From assembly GCF_002778285.1 (NCBI RefSeq), contig NZ_NESM01000003.1, forward strand, positions 1-64,000: a stretch of 64,000 nt of DNA. Direction: 5' to 3'. The translations under genes and the position numbers were made by a program. Source of the stretch: Limnohabitans sp. 15K. GTDB taxonomy: Bacteria; Pseudomonadota; Gammaproteobacteria; Burkholderiales; Burkholderiaceae_C. Under the pieces are notes generated by a model, which had not been told where the DNA came from, did not search any database, and was given only the letters and a program-made list of their open reading frames with translations. Below are positions 52,652 to 61,406 of the stretch, one piece after another (positions within the stretch are counted from its first letter, which is position 1; each line of letters opens with the position of its first letter).

Positions 52652-54634
52652 ATGCGCAGCAGATCTGTGGAAAAAATCCAGCGTATCTACGTACTGGTGA
52701 TCAGCAGTCTGCGACTGCGTTTGTTGTGGCTCACCATGCTTCCGCTCATCTTGTTCGCCTTGATCTGGATGAGCTACGCCTTGTTCCAGCGCTACTCTGA
52801 CCTCAGCTCCCAACTTCAGCAGCGTGCTGAACTGCTTGCGCGACAAATGGCCGTAGCTTCTGACTACGCCATATTTGCCCAAAACACCCTTGTTCTGCAA
52901 AACATCACAGCATCGGTTGCCAAAGAACCCGAAGTCGCGTCGGCTGCGGTGTATGACCCCTTCTTTCAAACTTTGTCCATCAGTGCCAGCGTCCAAGGCA
53001 CTGAAAATTCTGGCACCCCGCCGTGGGCACGTGACATCCTGGCGAGCGCCCAGTCCGGACAACCCCGTATGCAACGTGTGTCGGACCGGGCGTTGCGCTA
53101 CATCCAGCCCATCGCCTCCGTTGGGCTTGAATTTGAAGAGGTTTCTAAAGGCGCTGCCAACCCCATTCGCGGTTATGCCGTGGTCGAAGTGACGCTCGAC
53201 TCGGTCTATTCTGAATTGCTCAAATTCCTCGGGGGGGTGTTGGCAATCCTCGCTGGCTTTCTGTTCATTGCATGGTTGGTGGTCAGTCGATTCAGCGCGC
53301 AACTGGACCAAAGCTTCCGCTCCGTGGCAGATGCTGCCAAGAAAATCGGTGCTGGCGAGACCCAAGTCCGCCTCGGTCCGAGCGACATCAAGGTCTTTGA
53401 CCGCCTCTCACGCGACCTGAATTTAATGGCTGAACGGCTCGAAAATGCCCAGCGCGACCTGGAGCAAAAAGTCGACAACGCCACCCAGGCCCTGCGCGAG
53501 CAAAAAGAAACCGCAGAGCGAGCCAACAGTGCCAAATCCCGCTTTCTGGCAGCAGCCAGCCATGACCTGCGCCAACCCATGCACGCCCTCAGTCTGCTGG
53601 TGTCCGCTGCACAGCGCGAAAAAAATCCAGCTGCACAATCCGTCATTATTCGTCGCATTGAAACCGGAACTTCCGCGCTCAGCGATCTGCTGAACTCACT
53701 TCTCGACATCTCTCGACTCGACGGTGGCGGTGTGCGAGTACATCAGGAAGACTTTGCACTCGACAGTCTCATGCAAAGACTGCAAGACACATACACAGGC
53801 TTGGCTGAAGAAAAAGGGCTGGATCTGGTCATTCGACCCACCAAAGCCTGCACCCACTCCGACCCTGCGCTGCTCGAACGCATCGTGGGCAACCTGCTGT
53901 CCAATGCCATCCGCTACACCCCCAGCGGAGGCGCGGTCTACGTTGCCGTTCGTCCCCGAGGTCAAGACTGGGTCATTCAGGTGCGTGACAACGGCCCCGG
54001 CATCCCGCTGCAAGACCAGCAAACCATTTTTCAGGAATTCGTACAACTGAGCAACCCTCAGCGGGACCGCAGTTTGGGCTTGGGTTTGGGCTTGGCCATC
54101 GTGCAGCGCCTGGTGCAACTGCTGGACCACGGAGTTGAGGTCCGCTCTCTGCCAGGGCAGGGCGCAACCTTCGGCCTGTGTATCCCTCGCATCACCCTGA
54201 GCGAAACCAGTGCCGTCACCGATCAGATCAAAGCCAGTGATCCTGTGCAACTCCACGGTCTGCGCATCTTGGTCATTGAAGACGACGAATTGGTGCGCCA
54301 AAGCTTTGCTGGCCTCTTGGGCATGTGGGGCGCCCATGTTGACGTGTTCGAGCAAGCCGACGCCGCGCTCGCCCACGTGCAAACCCAGAACGTCCAGCCC
54401 CAACTGGTCATCACCGACCACCGCCTAGGCGGAAATATGAACGGTCTGGAGCTGTCTCACGCCATTGCCTGCCAGCAAGGCGCTCCTGTTCCCACACTGC
54501 TCATCACAGGTGATACCGAAGACGAAGTGCTTCAACGTCTGGCCGAACCCCACATTCAGGTGCTCTATAAACCGGTCAAACCCAATGTCCTGATAGCGAC
54601 CATTTCCCGCTTGCTTGGCCCAGTGACCGCCTGA
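52652..54634 (+). CDS. Hybrid sensor histidine kinase
   Basis: 660 residues. Helix 1 (about 25-46), a periplasmic sensor of about 145 residues, helix 2 (about 193-212) and a HAMP-like linker lead to a coiled coil. The dimerisation domain has His304 in AAASHDLRQPMHAL. The ATPase has N-box GNLLSNAIRYTP, DNGPGIP and GLGLGLAIVQRL. A C-terminal receiver follows with ILVIEDDELVRQSF, the phospho-acceptor Asp in VITDHRLGG and Lys in LYKPVKP. GAGG precedes the ATG, 7 bases after the binding protein gene. It would pass phosphate on to the LuxR-type regulator downstream. Confidence 0.92.
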   Translation: MRSRSVEKIQRIYVLVISSLRLRLLWLTMLPLILFALIWMSYALFQRYSDLSSQLQQRAELLARQMAVASDYAIFAQNTLVLQNITASVAKEPEVASAAVYDPFFQTLSISASVQGTENSGTPPWARDILASAQSGQPRMQRVSDRALRYIQPIASVGLEFEEVSKGAANPIRGYAVVEVTLDSVYSELLKFLGGVLAILAGFLFIAWLVVSRFSAQLDQSFRSVADAAKKIGAGETQVRLGPSDIKVFDRLSRDLNLMAERLENAQRDLEQKVDNATQALREQKETAERANSAKSRFLAAASHDLRQPMHALSLLVSAAQREKNPAAQSVIIRRIETGTSALSDLLNSLLDISRLDGGGVRVHQEDFALDSLMQRLQDTYTGLAEEKGLDLVIRPTKACTHSDPALLERIVGNLLSNAIRYTPSGGAVYVAVRPRGQDWVIQVRDNGPGIPLQDQQTIFQEFVQLSNPQRDRSLGLGLGLAIVQRLVQLLDHGVEVRSLPGQGATFGLCIPRITLSETSAVTDQIKASDPVQLHGLRILVIEDDELVRQSFAGLLGMWGAHVDVFEQADAALAHVQTQNVQPQLVITDHRLGGNMNGLELSHAIACQQGAPVPTLLITGDTEDEVLQRLAEPHIQVLYKPVKPNVLIATISRLLGPVTA

Positions 54635-54692
54635 GCGCCTAAAAGGCCGGGTGATAAAATTCATCCTAATTTGTTCAACCACCGGCTCCACA

Positions 54693-55367
54693 GTGAAACT
54701 GCTCATCGTTGACGATCACGGCTTGGTACGTGAAGGCCTCAAAGCCATCGTTGGTCAGTCCGACCTGCAGGCCCAATGCCTTGAAGCCTGGGACGAAGCC
54801 AGCATTTGGCAGCAATTGACCCAGCACGCCGACATTGACCTTGTTCTACTGGATATCCAGTTGCCTGGTTTGAGTGGCATGGAATTGCTCAAGCGCATGG
54901 TCAAGGAGCGCGCCCAGCTGCCCATCATCATGCTGTCGGCCGACCACGACTCCGACACCGTCTCGCAGGCCCTTCAGCTGGGTGCCAGCGGTTTCATGCC
55001 CAAAAGCTCGCTCAATCAGGTGTTGATCTCGGCCATTCGACTGGTGGTGGCCGGTGGCGTCTACATCCCACCCGAGGCCTTGCTCAAAAGCGCGGCCAAA
55101 CCACAGGCGGTGCTCAAACCAGCCGTCAGCCTTGACTCTCTGGGCCTCACCAACCGGCAAGTGGACGTGCTGCGCCTGCTGCTCAAAGGCATGTCCAACA
55201 AACTCATCTCTCGCCAGATCGACCTGGCTGAAGCCACCGTCAAGATCCATATCCGTGGCATCTTGCGCGCCCTCAATGTCACCACTCGCACCGAGGCGCT
55301 GGTCAAACTCACCGAAATGGGTGTGCGTTTTTCTGACAATGACGACGCGGCCACCAGCCCTCACTGA
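54693..55367 (+). CDS. LuxR/NarL-family response regulator
   Basis: A 224-residue regulator: a receiver domain (LLIVDDHGLVREGL, phospho-acceptor Asp54 in LVLLDIQLPG, Lys in GFMPKSS), a linker, and a LuxR helix-turn-helix (LTNRQVDVLRLLLKGMSNKLISRQIDLAEATVKIHI). GTG at 54693 is the start that gives a full first beta strand. It pairs with the hybrid kinase upstream. The genes that follow on the same strand, beginning with the polysaccharide exporter, are its most obvious targets, but no operator could be identified. Confidence 0.9.
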   Translation: MKLLIVDDHGLVREGLKAIVGQSDLQAQCLEAWDEASIWQQLTQHADIDLVLLDIQLPGLSGMELLKRMVKERAQLPIIMLSADHDSDTVSQALQLGASGFMPKSSLNQVLISAIRLVVAGGVYIPPEALLKSAAKPQAVLKPAVSLDSLGLTNRQVDVLRLLLKGMSNKLISRQIDLAEATVKIHIRGILRALNVTTRTEALVKLTEMGVRFSDNDDAATSPH

Positions 55368-55375
55368 GCCTACCC

Positions 55376-56191
55376 TTGAACCTCCTGCTGCGAGTCACCA
55401 ACGGACTGCGAACCCTTGCCGCGCATCGGCACCTGCTGCGAACCCTGATCGAAAGAGACCTCAGCAGCCGCTACCGTGGATCTGCTGCGGGCGTGTTGTG
55501 GTCGTTGCTGATGCCCTGCAGCATGTTGGCCATTTACTACTTTGTCTTTGGCTACATCAACCAGCCCGTACGCCAGAGCTTCTTCAGTGCACAAGGCGCC
55601 GACTTTGCGCTCACGCTGTTTGCCGGACTTAACCTGCACGCCCTGCTGGCCGAATGTCTCTCGCGCGCACCCCAGGCCATCATCACCCAACCCAGTTACG
55701 TCAAACGTGTGGTCTTTCCGCTCTATCTGCTGCCGCTCACTGTGGTGGGCGCTGCATTTGTGCAGTTCTTGCTGGCATCGTCCATCTTGTTTGTGGCCCA
55801 TGCCTGGCTCAATGGCCTGTCCTGGTCGCTGCTCTTGTGGCCGCTGAGCTGGCTGTCGCTGCTTGTGCTGGCCACGGGCCTCAGTTTGCTGCTGTCGGCG
55901 CTCACCGTGTACTTGCGTGATATCGTGCAGGTCACTGGCTTTGTGGCCACCTTTTTGCTCTTCATGGCCCCCGTCTTCTATCCGTTGGCCAGCGCACCCG
56001 CCGGGCTGCAAACGGCACTGCTTTTTAACCCATTGACCTTGCCCGTCGAAACCTCTCGGGCACTCTTCACGCAAACCCCGTTGCCAGACACGCCACTGCT
56101 GCTGGCCCACGCTGCCGCATCGCTGCTGTTTTTGATGTTCAGCGGCTGGGTCTTTCGCAAAACCCGCCGAGGCTTCGCCGATGTCCTCTGA
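55376..56191 (+). CDS. Polysaccharide ABC exporter permease (Wzm/KpsM type)
   Basis: A 271-residue ABC-2 permease with six hydrophobic helices. The start region LIERDLSSRYRGSAAGVLWSLLMP is the conserved cytosolic entry of Wzm/KpsM proteins, and FLLFMAPVFYPL closes the pore region. It exports lipid-linked or whole O-polysaccharide with the ATPase below. The start at 55376 is TTG, with no strong ribosome site; it lies 8 bases past the regulator's stop. The ATPase gene overlaps its end by 11 bases. Confidence 0.88.
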   Translation: MNLLLRVTNGLRTLAAHRHLLRTLIERDLSSRYRGSAAGVLWSLLMPCSMLAIYYFVFGYINQPVRQSFFSAQGADFALTLFAGLNLHALLAECLSRAPQAIITQPSYVKRVVFPLYLLPLTVVGAAFVQFLLASSILFVAHAWLNGLSWSLLLWPLSWLSLLVLATGLSLLLSALTVYLRDIVQVTGFVATFLLFMAPVFYPLASAPAGLQTALLFNPLTLPVETSRALFTQTPLPDTPLLLAHAAASLLFLMFSGWVFRKTRRGFADVL

Positions 56192-58565
56192 CCACCACCA
56201 CTGGGTGATTCAGGCCGATGGCCTGTCCAAAACCTACCGCCTCTACGACCGGCCACACCACCGACTGCTGCAATCGCTGGCGGGTGAACGTCGACGCTAC
56301 TACCGCGAATTCAGTGCGTTGCAAAACGTCAGCTTTCAGCTGCAGCGCGGCGAAACGCTTGGCATCATCGGCGCCAACGGGGCGGGCAAGTCCACCTTGC
56401 TGCAACTGCTGTGCGGCACGCTCGAGCCCAGCGCGGGGCAGGTGCAAGTGCAGGGCCGCATTGCCGCCTTGCTGGAGTTGGGTGCGGGCTTCAACCCCGA
56501 ATTCACGGGTCGCGAAAACCTAACCATCAATGCAGCCATTCTGGGCCTCACGCCGAGGCAAATCGACGAACGCACCGAAGACATCATCGCCTTTGCCGAC
56601 ATTGGCGACTTCATTGACCACCCCGTCAAAACCTACTCCAGCGGGATGTATGTGCGCTTGGCGTTCTCGGTGGCGGTGCATGTGGACCCGCAAATCCTGA
56701 TTGTCGACGAAGCGCTGGCGGTGGGCGACGCCCTGTTCCAGTTCAAGTGCATGAGCCGTATGCGGCGCATGCTCGACGACGGCGTCTCCTTGCTCTTTAC
56801 CAGCCACGACATCAGCGCCATCAAAGCCCTGTGCCAGCGCACGCTCTGGCTCGAAAAAGGCCAGACCCGCATGCTTGGGGCCACCCCAGAAGTCACACGC
56901 GCCTACGACCAAGACTGGGTCCTGCGTGCCAACGAAGCGCAAGGGCAAACCTCAGCGGCTGACCAAGCTCAACTGCCTGCCAACACCTCAGGCACCCGCG
57001 CCGTTGAAATCCTCAGCGCCCACTGGGGCACCAACGGCCTGCTCGGCAGCCAAGCACGGGTCAACTATGGCGACACCCTGCAACTGTGCGTTCGCGCTCG
57101 TGTTCACCAACCGTGTCGCCAGCTGGTGCTGTCGTACCACGTCAAAAACAAACAAAACCAAAACGTCATCGGCGGCCACACCGCCTGCGAGCCCGCGCTG
57201 TACGAGCGCGATTGGCAGCCAGGTGACATCTTTGACGTGGCCTTCAGAATCCCCGTGCAGTGGCATGCGGGCGATTACGCGCTCACCTTGCTGGTGGCCA
57301 GCATCGGCGACGTGCAGCACTACAGCGACGTCGTCTTTCATGACTGGCAAGACCAGCTCGCCACCGTGAGTGTGGTGCCGCGCCAGCACTTTCCGCTCAG
57401 CGACATGGTCGAGCCCGCGCAAAGCGTCAGCGTCACAGCGCAAGCGCCGTGGGTCATCATTGACGACTTCTTTCCGCACCTGCTCACGGGTTTTCGCGTG
57501 GCCGAATATAACGCCCACCTGCACACCTTCGGCCAGCTGCAAATCATGTCCACTCTGAGTGACTTCAGCGAACAATACGCGCCCTACCAAGCCCTCTACC
57601 CAGACCATGCCCGCCGCGTCAGCAGCTACGTGCCCGAGCGGCTGGCCGGGGCCGAACTGGCCTACATCACCTTCCTCAACAACGCCCACGCCTACCTGGA
57701 CGACCTCACCCGCCACGGCGTACCGTTTGTGCTCAACCTTTACCCTGGTGGCGGCCTGGGCCTGGGCGACGCCGAGAGCGACCGCAAACTCCTGCGCGTG
57801 CTGGCCAGCCCGCTGCTCAAAGACATCGTTGTCACCCAGCCCGTGGTGGAGCGCTATCTGGCCCAGCTGGCGCAGACCCACGCCTTGACGCTGCCACCCG
57901 TGCACATGGTGCAGGGTGTCGTGGTCAACCCCGATTACTTTGACCCTGGCCTCACCCGCCACGGCCCCCGCTACGGCCAAGGCAAAGACCCGCTCGACAT
58001 CTGCTTTGTGGCCGAAAGTTACATGCCCGGCGCAGCCAACAAAGGCTTCCCTGAGTTCATGGTTGCCATGCAAAACCTGGCAGATCTGCCGCAACTGCGC
58101 GTGCATGTCGTGGGCGGAGGCTACACGCCCGCAGACCTCGATGTGCTGGGCTTGCAACAGCGCATCAAGTACCACGGCCGCTTGCCCACCGCGCAGCTGC
58201 GTGCCTTTTATGGGCAAATGGACCTCATCATTTCGCCCAACCGCCCGGGCCAACTGCACGCGGGCAACTTTGACGGCTTTCCGACCGGCGCCTGTGTCGA
58301 AGCCGCGCTGTGCGAAGTTGCCATCATGGCCACCGACGCCCTGCAGCAAAACCCGGGCTACGTTGACCAGCAATCCATCTTCCTGCTTGACCACGACGGC
58401 GAGCCAGTGCCCGAGCAGATCGAGCGCATGGTGCGGCACCTCGCCGCTCACCCCGAGCAACTCAACCAGGTCGCCAGCGCGTGCCAGCGCCTGACCCGCA
58501 CCCTCTACGCCCCCGAGCGGCAAATCGCCACCCGTCAGGCCATCCTCCGAAAGGCAGCGTCATGA
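56181..58565 (+). CDS. Wzt-type ATPase fused to a glycosyltransferase
   Basis: 794 residues in three parts. About 10-250 is an ABC ATPase of the Wzt/KpsT group (Walker A GANGAGKST at about 63, signature YSSGMYVRLAFS, Walker B ILIVDEAL). About 260-405 is a Wzt_C-like beta-sandwich (VEILSAHWGTNG, LVLSYHVKNKQNQNVIGGHT), which in Wzt binds the finished polymer end. About 420-794 is a GT4-like transferase (VVVNPDYFDPGL, VHVVGGGYTPADL, IKYHGRLPTAQLRAFYGQMDLIISPNR). Such a fusion would couple export with late chain modification. The ATG is at 56181, and the coding part overlaps the permease by 11 bases. Confidence 0.88.
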   Translation: MSSDHHHWVIQADGLSKTYRLYDRPHHRLLQSLAGERRRYYREFSALQNVSFQLQRGETLGIIGANGAGKSTLLQLLCGTLEPSAGQVQVQGRIAALLELGAGFNPEFTGRENLTINAAILGLTPRQIDERTEDIIAFADIGDFIDHPVKTYSSGMYVRLAFSVAVHVDPQILIVDEALAVGDALFQFKCMSRMRRMLDDGVSLLFTSHDISAIKALCQRTLWLEKGQTRMLGATPEVTRAYDQDWVLRANEAQGQTSAADQAQLPANTSGTRAVEILSAHWGTNGLLGSQARVNYGDTLQLCVRARVHQPCRQLVLSYHVKNKQNQNVIGGHTACEPALYERDWQPGDIFDVAFRIPVQWHAGDYALTLLVASIGDVQHYSDVVFHDWQDQLATVSVVPRQHFPLSDMVEPAQSVSVTAQAPWVIIDDFFPHLLTGFRVAEYNAHLHTFGQLQIMSTLSDFSEQYAPYQALYPDHARRVSSYVPERLAGAELAYITFLNNAHAYLDDLTRHGVPFVLNLYPGGGLGLGDAESDRKLLRVLASPLLKDIVVTQPVVERYLAQLAQTHALTLPPVHMVQGVVVNPDYFDPGLTRHGPRYGQGKDPLDICFVAESYMPGAANKGFPEFMVAMQNLADLPQLRVHVVGGGYTPADLDVLGLQQRIKYHGRLPTAQLRAFYGQMDLIISPNRPGQLHAGNFDGFPTGACVEAALCEVAIMATDALQQNPGYVDQQSIFLLDHDGEPVPEQIERMVRHLAAHPEQLNQVASACQRLTRTLYAPERQIATRQAILRKAAS

Positions 58566-59203
58566 ACCCCATCGTCATCTGGGGCATCGGGGGCCACGCC
58601 CGCGAAGTGGCCCAACTGGTTGCCGACATCGAAGCCCGCCAACCCGGCACCTGGGCGCTGCAAGGCTTTGTGGTGGACGACCAGGCCACCACCCGCAACC
58701 CCAGCCCCTTGCCTGGCCCGGTGCTGGGCGGCATGGACTGGTGGCTGGCGCACCCCGACGTCTGGGGCGTGGTGGCCGTGGGCAACCCCGCCATTCGCCG
58801 CCAGATCACCCAGCGGCTGCAGCGGGCCAACCCTCAGCTGCGCTTTGCCACGCTGGTTCACCCGCTGGCTTGGGTCGCGCCCAGCGCCCAGGTGGGGCAG
58901 GGCAGTGTGGTTTTTGCGCAGGCGTGCATCAGCACCCAAGTTAAGGTTGGCCAGCACGCCAGTATTAATCTGGCCTGTACCCTCAGCCACGACACTGTGC
59001 TGGGCGACTGCGTCAGTCTTGGGCCAGGCGTCCGGCTCTGCGGAGGGGTGCAAATTGGCGATGACTGCGAACTTGGCGCCACCGCCACCGTCATCCCCAA
59101 TGTGGTCATTGCCCCCCGCGTGACCGTGGGGGCCGGGGCCGTGGTGACACGCCCGTTGCCTGAAGGGGTCACCGCCGTCGGCGTGCCCGCCAAGGCCAAG
59201 TAA
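58562..59203 (+). CDS. NeuD/PglD-type sugar O/N-acyltransferase
   Basis: A 213-residue protein with a small N-terminal Rossmann-like domain (IVIWGIGGHAREVAQLV) and a left-handed beta helix of hexapeptide repeats (VAPSAQVGQGSVVFAQACIS, VGQHASINLACTLSHDTVLG, GAGAVVTRPLPEGVTAVGVPAK). This is the layout of NeuD and PglD acyltransferases, which use acetyl-CoA to acylate an amino sugar. It overlaps the ATPase stop by 4 bases and lies before a sugar aminotransferase, so the two probably work on the same UDP-sugar. Confidence 0.88.
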   Translation: MNPIVIWGIGGHAREVAQLVADIEARQPGTWALQGFVVDDQATTRNPSPLPGPVLGGMDWWLAHPDVWGVVAVGNPAIRRQITQRLQRANPQLRFATLVHPLAWVAPSAQVGQGSVVFAQACISTQVKVGQHASINLACTLSHDTVLGDCVSLGPGVRLCGGVQIGDDCELGATATVIPNVVIAPRVTVGAGAVVTRPLPEGVTAVGVPAKAK

Positions 59204-59215
59204 TATACTTTCTGA

Positions 59216-60367
59216 ATGAATTTTTCTAACCAAGCGCCCAAAGCGTTTGACCAACCCGTCTACGTCACTCGGCCCGTGCTGCCCCCGTTGGCCGACTACA
59301 CCCAAAGCTTGGCCCAAATCTGGCAATCGGGGTTTTTGACCAACGGCGCCAGCCAGCACCAAGCGCTCGAGCAAGCGCTGTGCGACTACCTGCGTACCCC
59401 TCATCTGAGCTTGTTCAACAACGGCACGCTGGCTTTGCTGGTGGCTTGCCAAGCCCTGCAAGTCAAGGGCGAAGTCATTACCACACCGTTCACCTTTGCG
59501 GCCACCCCGCATGTGTTGGCCTGGAACAAAGCCACCCCGGTGTTCGCCGACATTGACCCCGAGACCCTGTGCATCGACCCCTCCAGCATCGAGCACAACC
59601 TGACTGACCAGACCTCAGCCATATTGGGGGTGCACGTTTACGGCATGCCGAGCGACGTACACGCCATCGACACCCTGGCCCGCCCACGCCAGCTCAAAGT
59701 CATTTATGACGGTGCGCACGCCTTTGGCACCCAGCTCGATGGTCAGCCCATCGTGCAACACGGTGACGCCACCATGCTCAGCTTCCATGCCACCAAACTG
59801 TTTCACAGCGCCGAAGGCGGCGCCCTGTGCATGGCCGACCCCGACCTCAAAAAACAAGTCGACCTGCTCAAAAACTTCGGCATCAAAAACGAAGAAGAGG
59901 TTTTGCTGCCCGGCATCAACGGTAAGATGAATGAGTTACAGGCCGCTCTGGGCCTCCTGGTGTTGCAGCATGTGGATGCAGAAAAGCAGCGCCGCCAGGC
60001 CGTGCGTGACATCTACACCGAGCGCCTGCAGGCCGTACCCGGTGTGCGCCTGCTGCGCATGCCCGCCAACGCTACAGACAGCCACCAATACCTGATCGTG
60101 CGCGTCAATGCGGCCCAAGCGGGTTGCGACCGCAACGAACTGCACCAGCGGCTCAAGCGCTTCAACATCATCACGCGCAAATACTTCTACCCCCTGTGCA
60201 GCGACTACGACTGCTACCGACACCTGCCCTCGGCCGACCCGCGCCGACTGCCCAACGCCCACCGCGTGGCGTCCGAAGTGCTGTCGCTGCCCCTGCACGG
60301 CGGCCTGAGTGCTAACGACGTTCACCGCATTTGCGATGCCATCGTCTACAGCCTGCACCACGCATGA
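59216..60367 (+). CDS. DegT/DnrJ/EryC1/StrS sugar aminotransferase
   Basis: A 383-residue PLP enzyme. FLTNGASQHQALEQALCDYL starts the fold. TTPFTFAATPHVLAWNKATPVFADID, YDGAHAFGTQLDG (PLP-binding Asp) and FHATKLFHSAEGG with Lys194 as the PLP lysine mark the family. GKMNELQAALGLLVLQHVD and the C-terminal YFYPL... close it. It would aminate a 4-keto or 3-keto nucleotide sugar. The dehydratase that should precede it is not in this window. Confidence 0.92.
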   Translation: MNFSNQAPKAFDQPVYVTRPVLPPLADYTQSLAQIWQSGFLTNGASQHQALEQALCDYLRTPHLSLFNNGTLALLVACQALQVKGEVITTPFTFAATPHVLAWNKATPVFADIDPETLCIDPSSIEHNLTDQTSAILGVHVYGMPSDVHAIDTLARPRQLKVIYDGAHAFGTQLDGQPIVQHGDATMLSFHATKLFHSAEGGALCMADPDLKKQVDLLKNFGIKNEEEVLLPGINGKMNELQAALGLLVLQHVDAEKQRRQAVRDIYTERLQAVPGVRLLRMPANATDSHQYLIVRVNAAQAGCDRNELHQRLKRFNIITRKYFYPLCSDYDCYRHLPSADPRRLPNAHRVASEVLSLPLHGGLSANDVHRICDAIVYSLHHA

Positions 60368-61383
60368 AACTCCTTGAGCGTCTGGGCCTGCGCAAACGCC
60401 CCCTCATCAGCGTGGTGGTGGCCAGCTACAACCACCAAGCCTATGTGCAGACCTGCCTGCAAAGTGTGCTCGACCAAGATTTTCAGGACTTTGAAATCGT
60501 CGTCACCGACGACGGCTCCAGCGACCAGACCGTCGCTCATATCAAGGCGCTGTCGGACCCCCGCATCCAGCTCAAGGTGTTGCCCCATAACCGGGGAGCC
60601 TGCAACGCACTCAACGACGCCATCTTGCGCGCCCGTGGTCGCTTCATTGCGGTGCTCAACTCCGACGACTACTTTTTGCCTGGCAAGCTGGGCCAACAAC
60701 TGGCCTACCTGCAAGCGCACCCGCAAGTGGGCGCCGTGTTTGGCTTGCCTGCGTTCATCAACGAACAAGGCGAAGTCTTTGACGACCCGGCGCACCGCGA
60801 CCACAACGCCTTTGTGGCTGGTGAGCGCACACGCCACCAGTGGCTGCGGCACTTCTTTGACGAAGGCAACGCCCTGTGCCACCCCACGGTGCTGATCCGC
60901 CGCGAAGTCTATGACCGGCTCGGCCTGTACGACCCACGCCTGGCACAAGTGCCCGACCTTGACATGTGGATACGCCTGGCCAGCCACACCGGGCTGCACG
61001 TCATGCCCCAAGCGCTGACAGCATTCCGGGTTAGGGACGGCCTGCAAAACGCCAGCGCCGGGCGGCCCGAAGTCATCGTGCGCGACGCCTGGGAACGCGC
61101 CCGCATATTGCGCCACTACCTGGCCCTGCCTGACGCGGAGCTGCTGCAAGTCTTTCCGGAATTCGTTGCGCCAACCGAGCCCCTGCGCGAGCAACTGGCA
61201 CGCTACTCACTGACCAAGCCCTACCCGTTCTTCCACCGTTTTGGGCTTGACGCTTGGTTTGACAGCCTGCCCGGCGGCCACCCCCCAAAGGCCATGCTGC
61301 AAGCGCTGCAAACACGGCCCCAGGCCTGGCGCGAATTCATTGCACACACCGGGCAGGTCGACCTGCACAAGATCCGCCCCTGA
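60364..61383 (+). CDS. Glycosyltransferase family 2
   Basis: A 339-residue GT-A enzyme: LISVVVASYNHQAYVQTCLQSV, VVTDDGSSDQTVAHI, AVLNSDDYFLPGKL (DD metal site) and PDLDMWIRLASHTG (catalytic acidic block). The C-terminal 120 residues carry no recognised domain. The ATG at 60364 overlaps the aminotransferase stop (ATGA), so the genes are coupled. Confidence 0.9.
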   Translation: MKLLERLGLRKRPLISVVVASYNHQAYVQTCLQSVLDQDFQDFEIVVTDDGSSDQTVAHIKALSDPRIQLKVLPHNRGACNALNDAILRARGRFIAVLNSDDYFLPGKLGQQLAYLQAHPQVGAVFGLPAFINEQGEVFDDPAHRDHNAFVAGERTRHQWLRHFFDEGNALCHPTVLIRREVYDRLGLYDPRLAQVPDLDMWIRLASHTGLHVMPQALTAFRVRDGLQNASAGRPEVIVRDAWERARILRHYLALPDAELLQVFPEFVAPTEPLREQLARYSLTKPYPFFHRFGLDAWFDSLPGGHPPKAMLQALQTRPQAWREFIAHTGQVDLHKIRP

Positions 61384-61406
61384 AACCCCCGCGGTACCGC
61401 CCCACC

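Noticed and set aside
56988..58523. A 511-codon open frame antisense to the Wzt fusion
   Set aside because: Same reasons: antisense, Val/His/Gln-rich and no recognisable motif. The sense frame has ABC and transferase motifs throughout.
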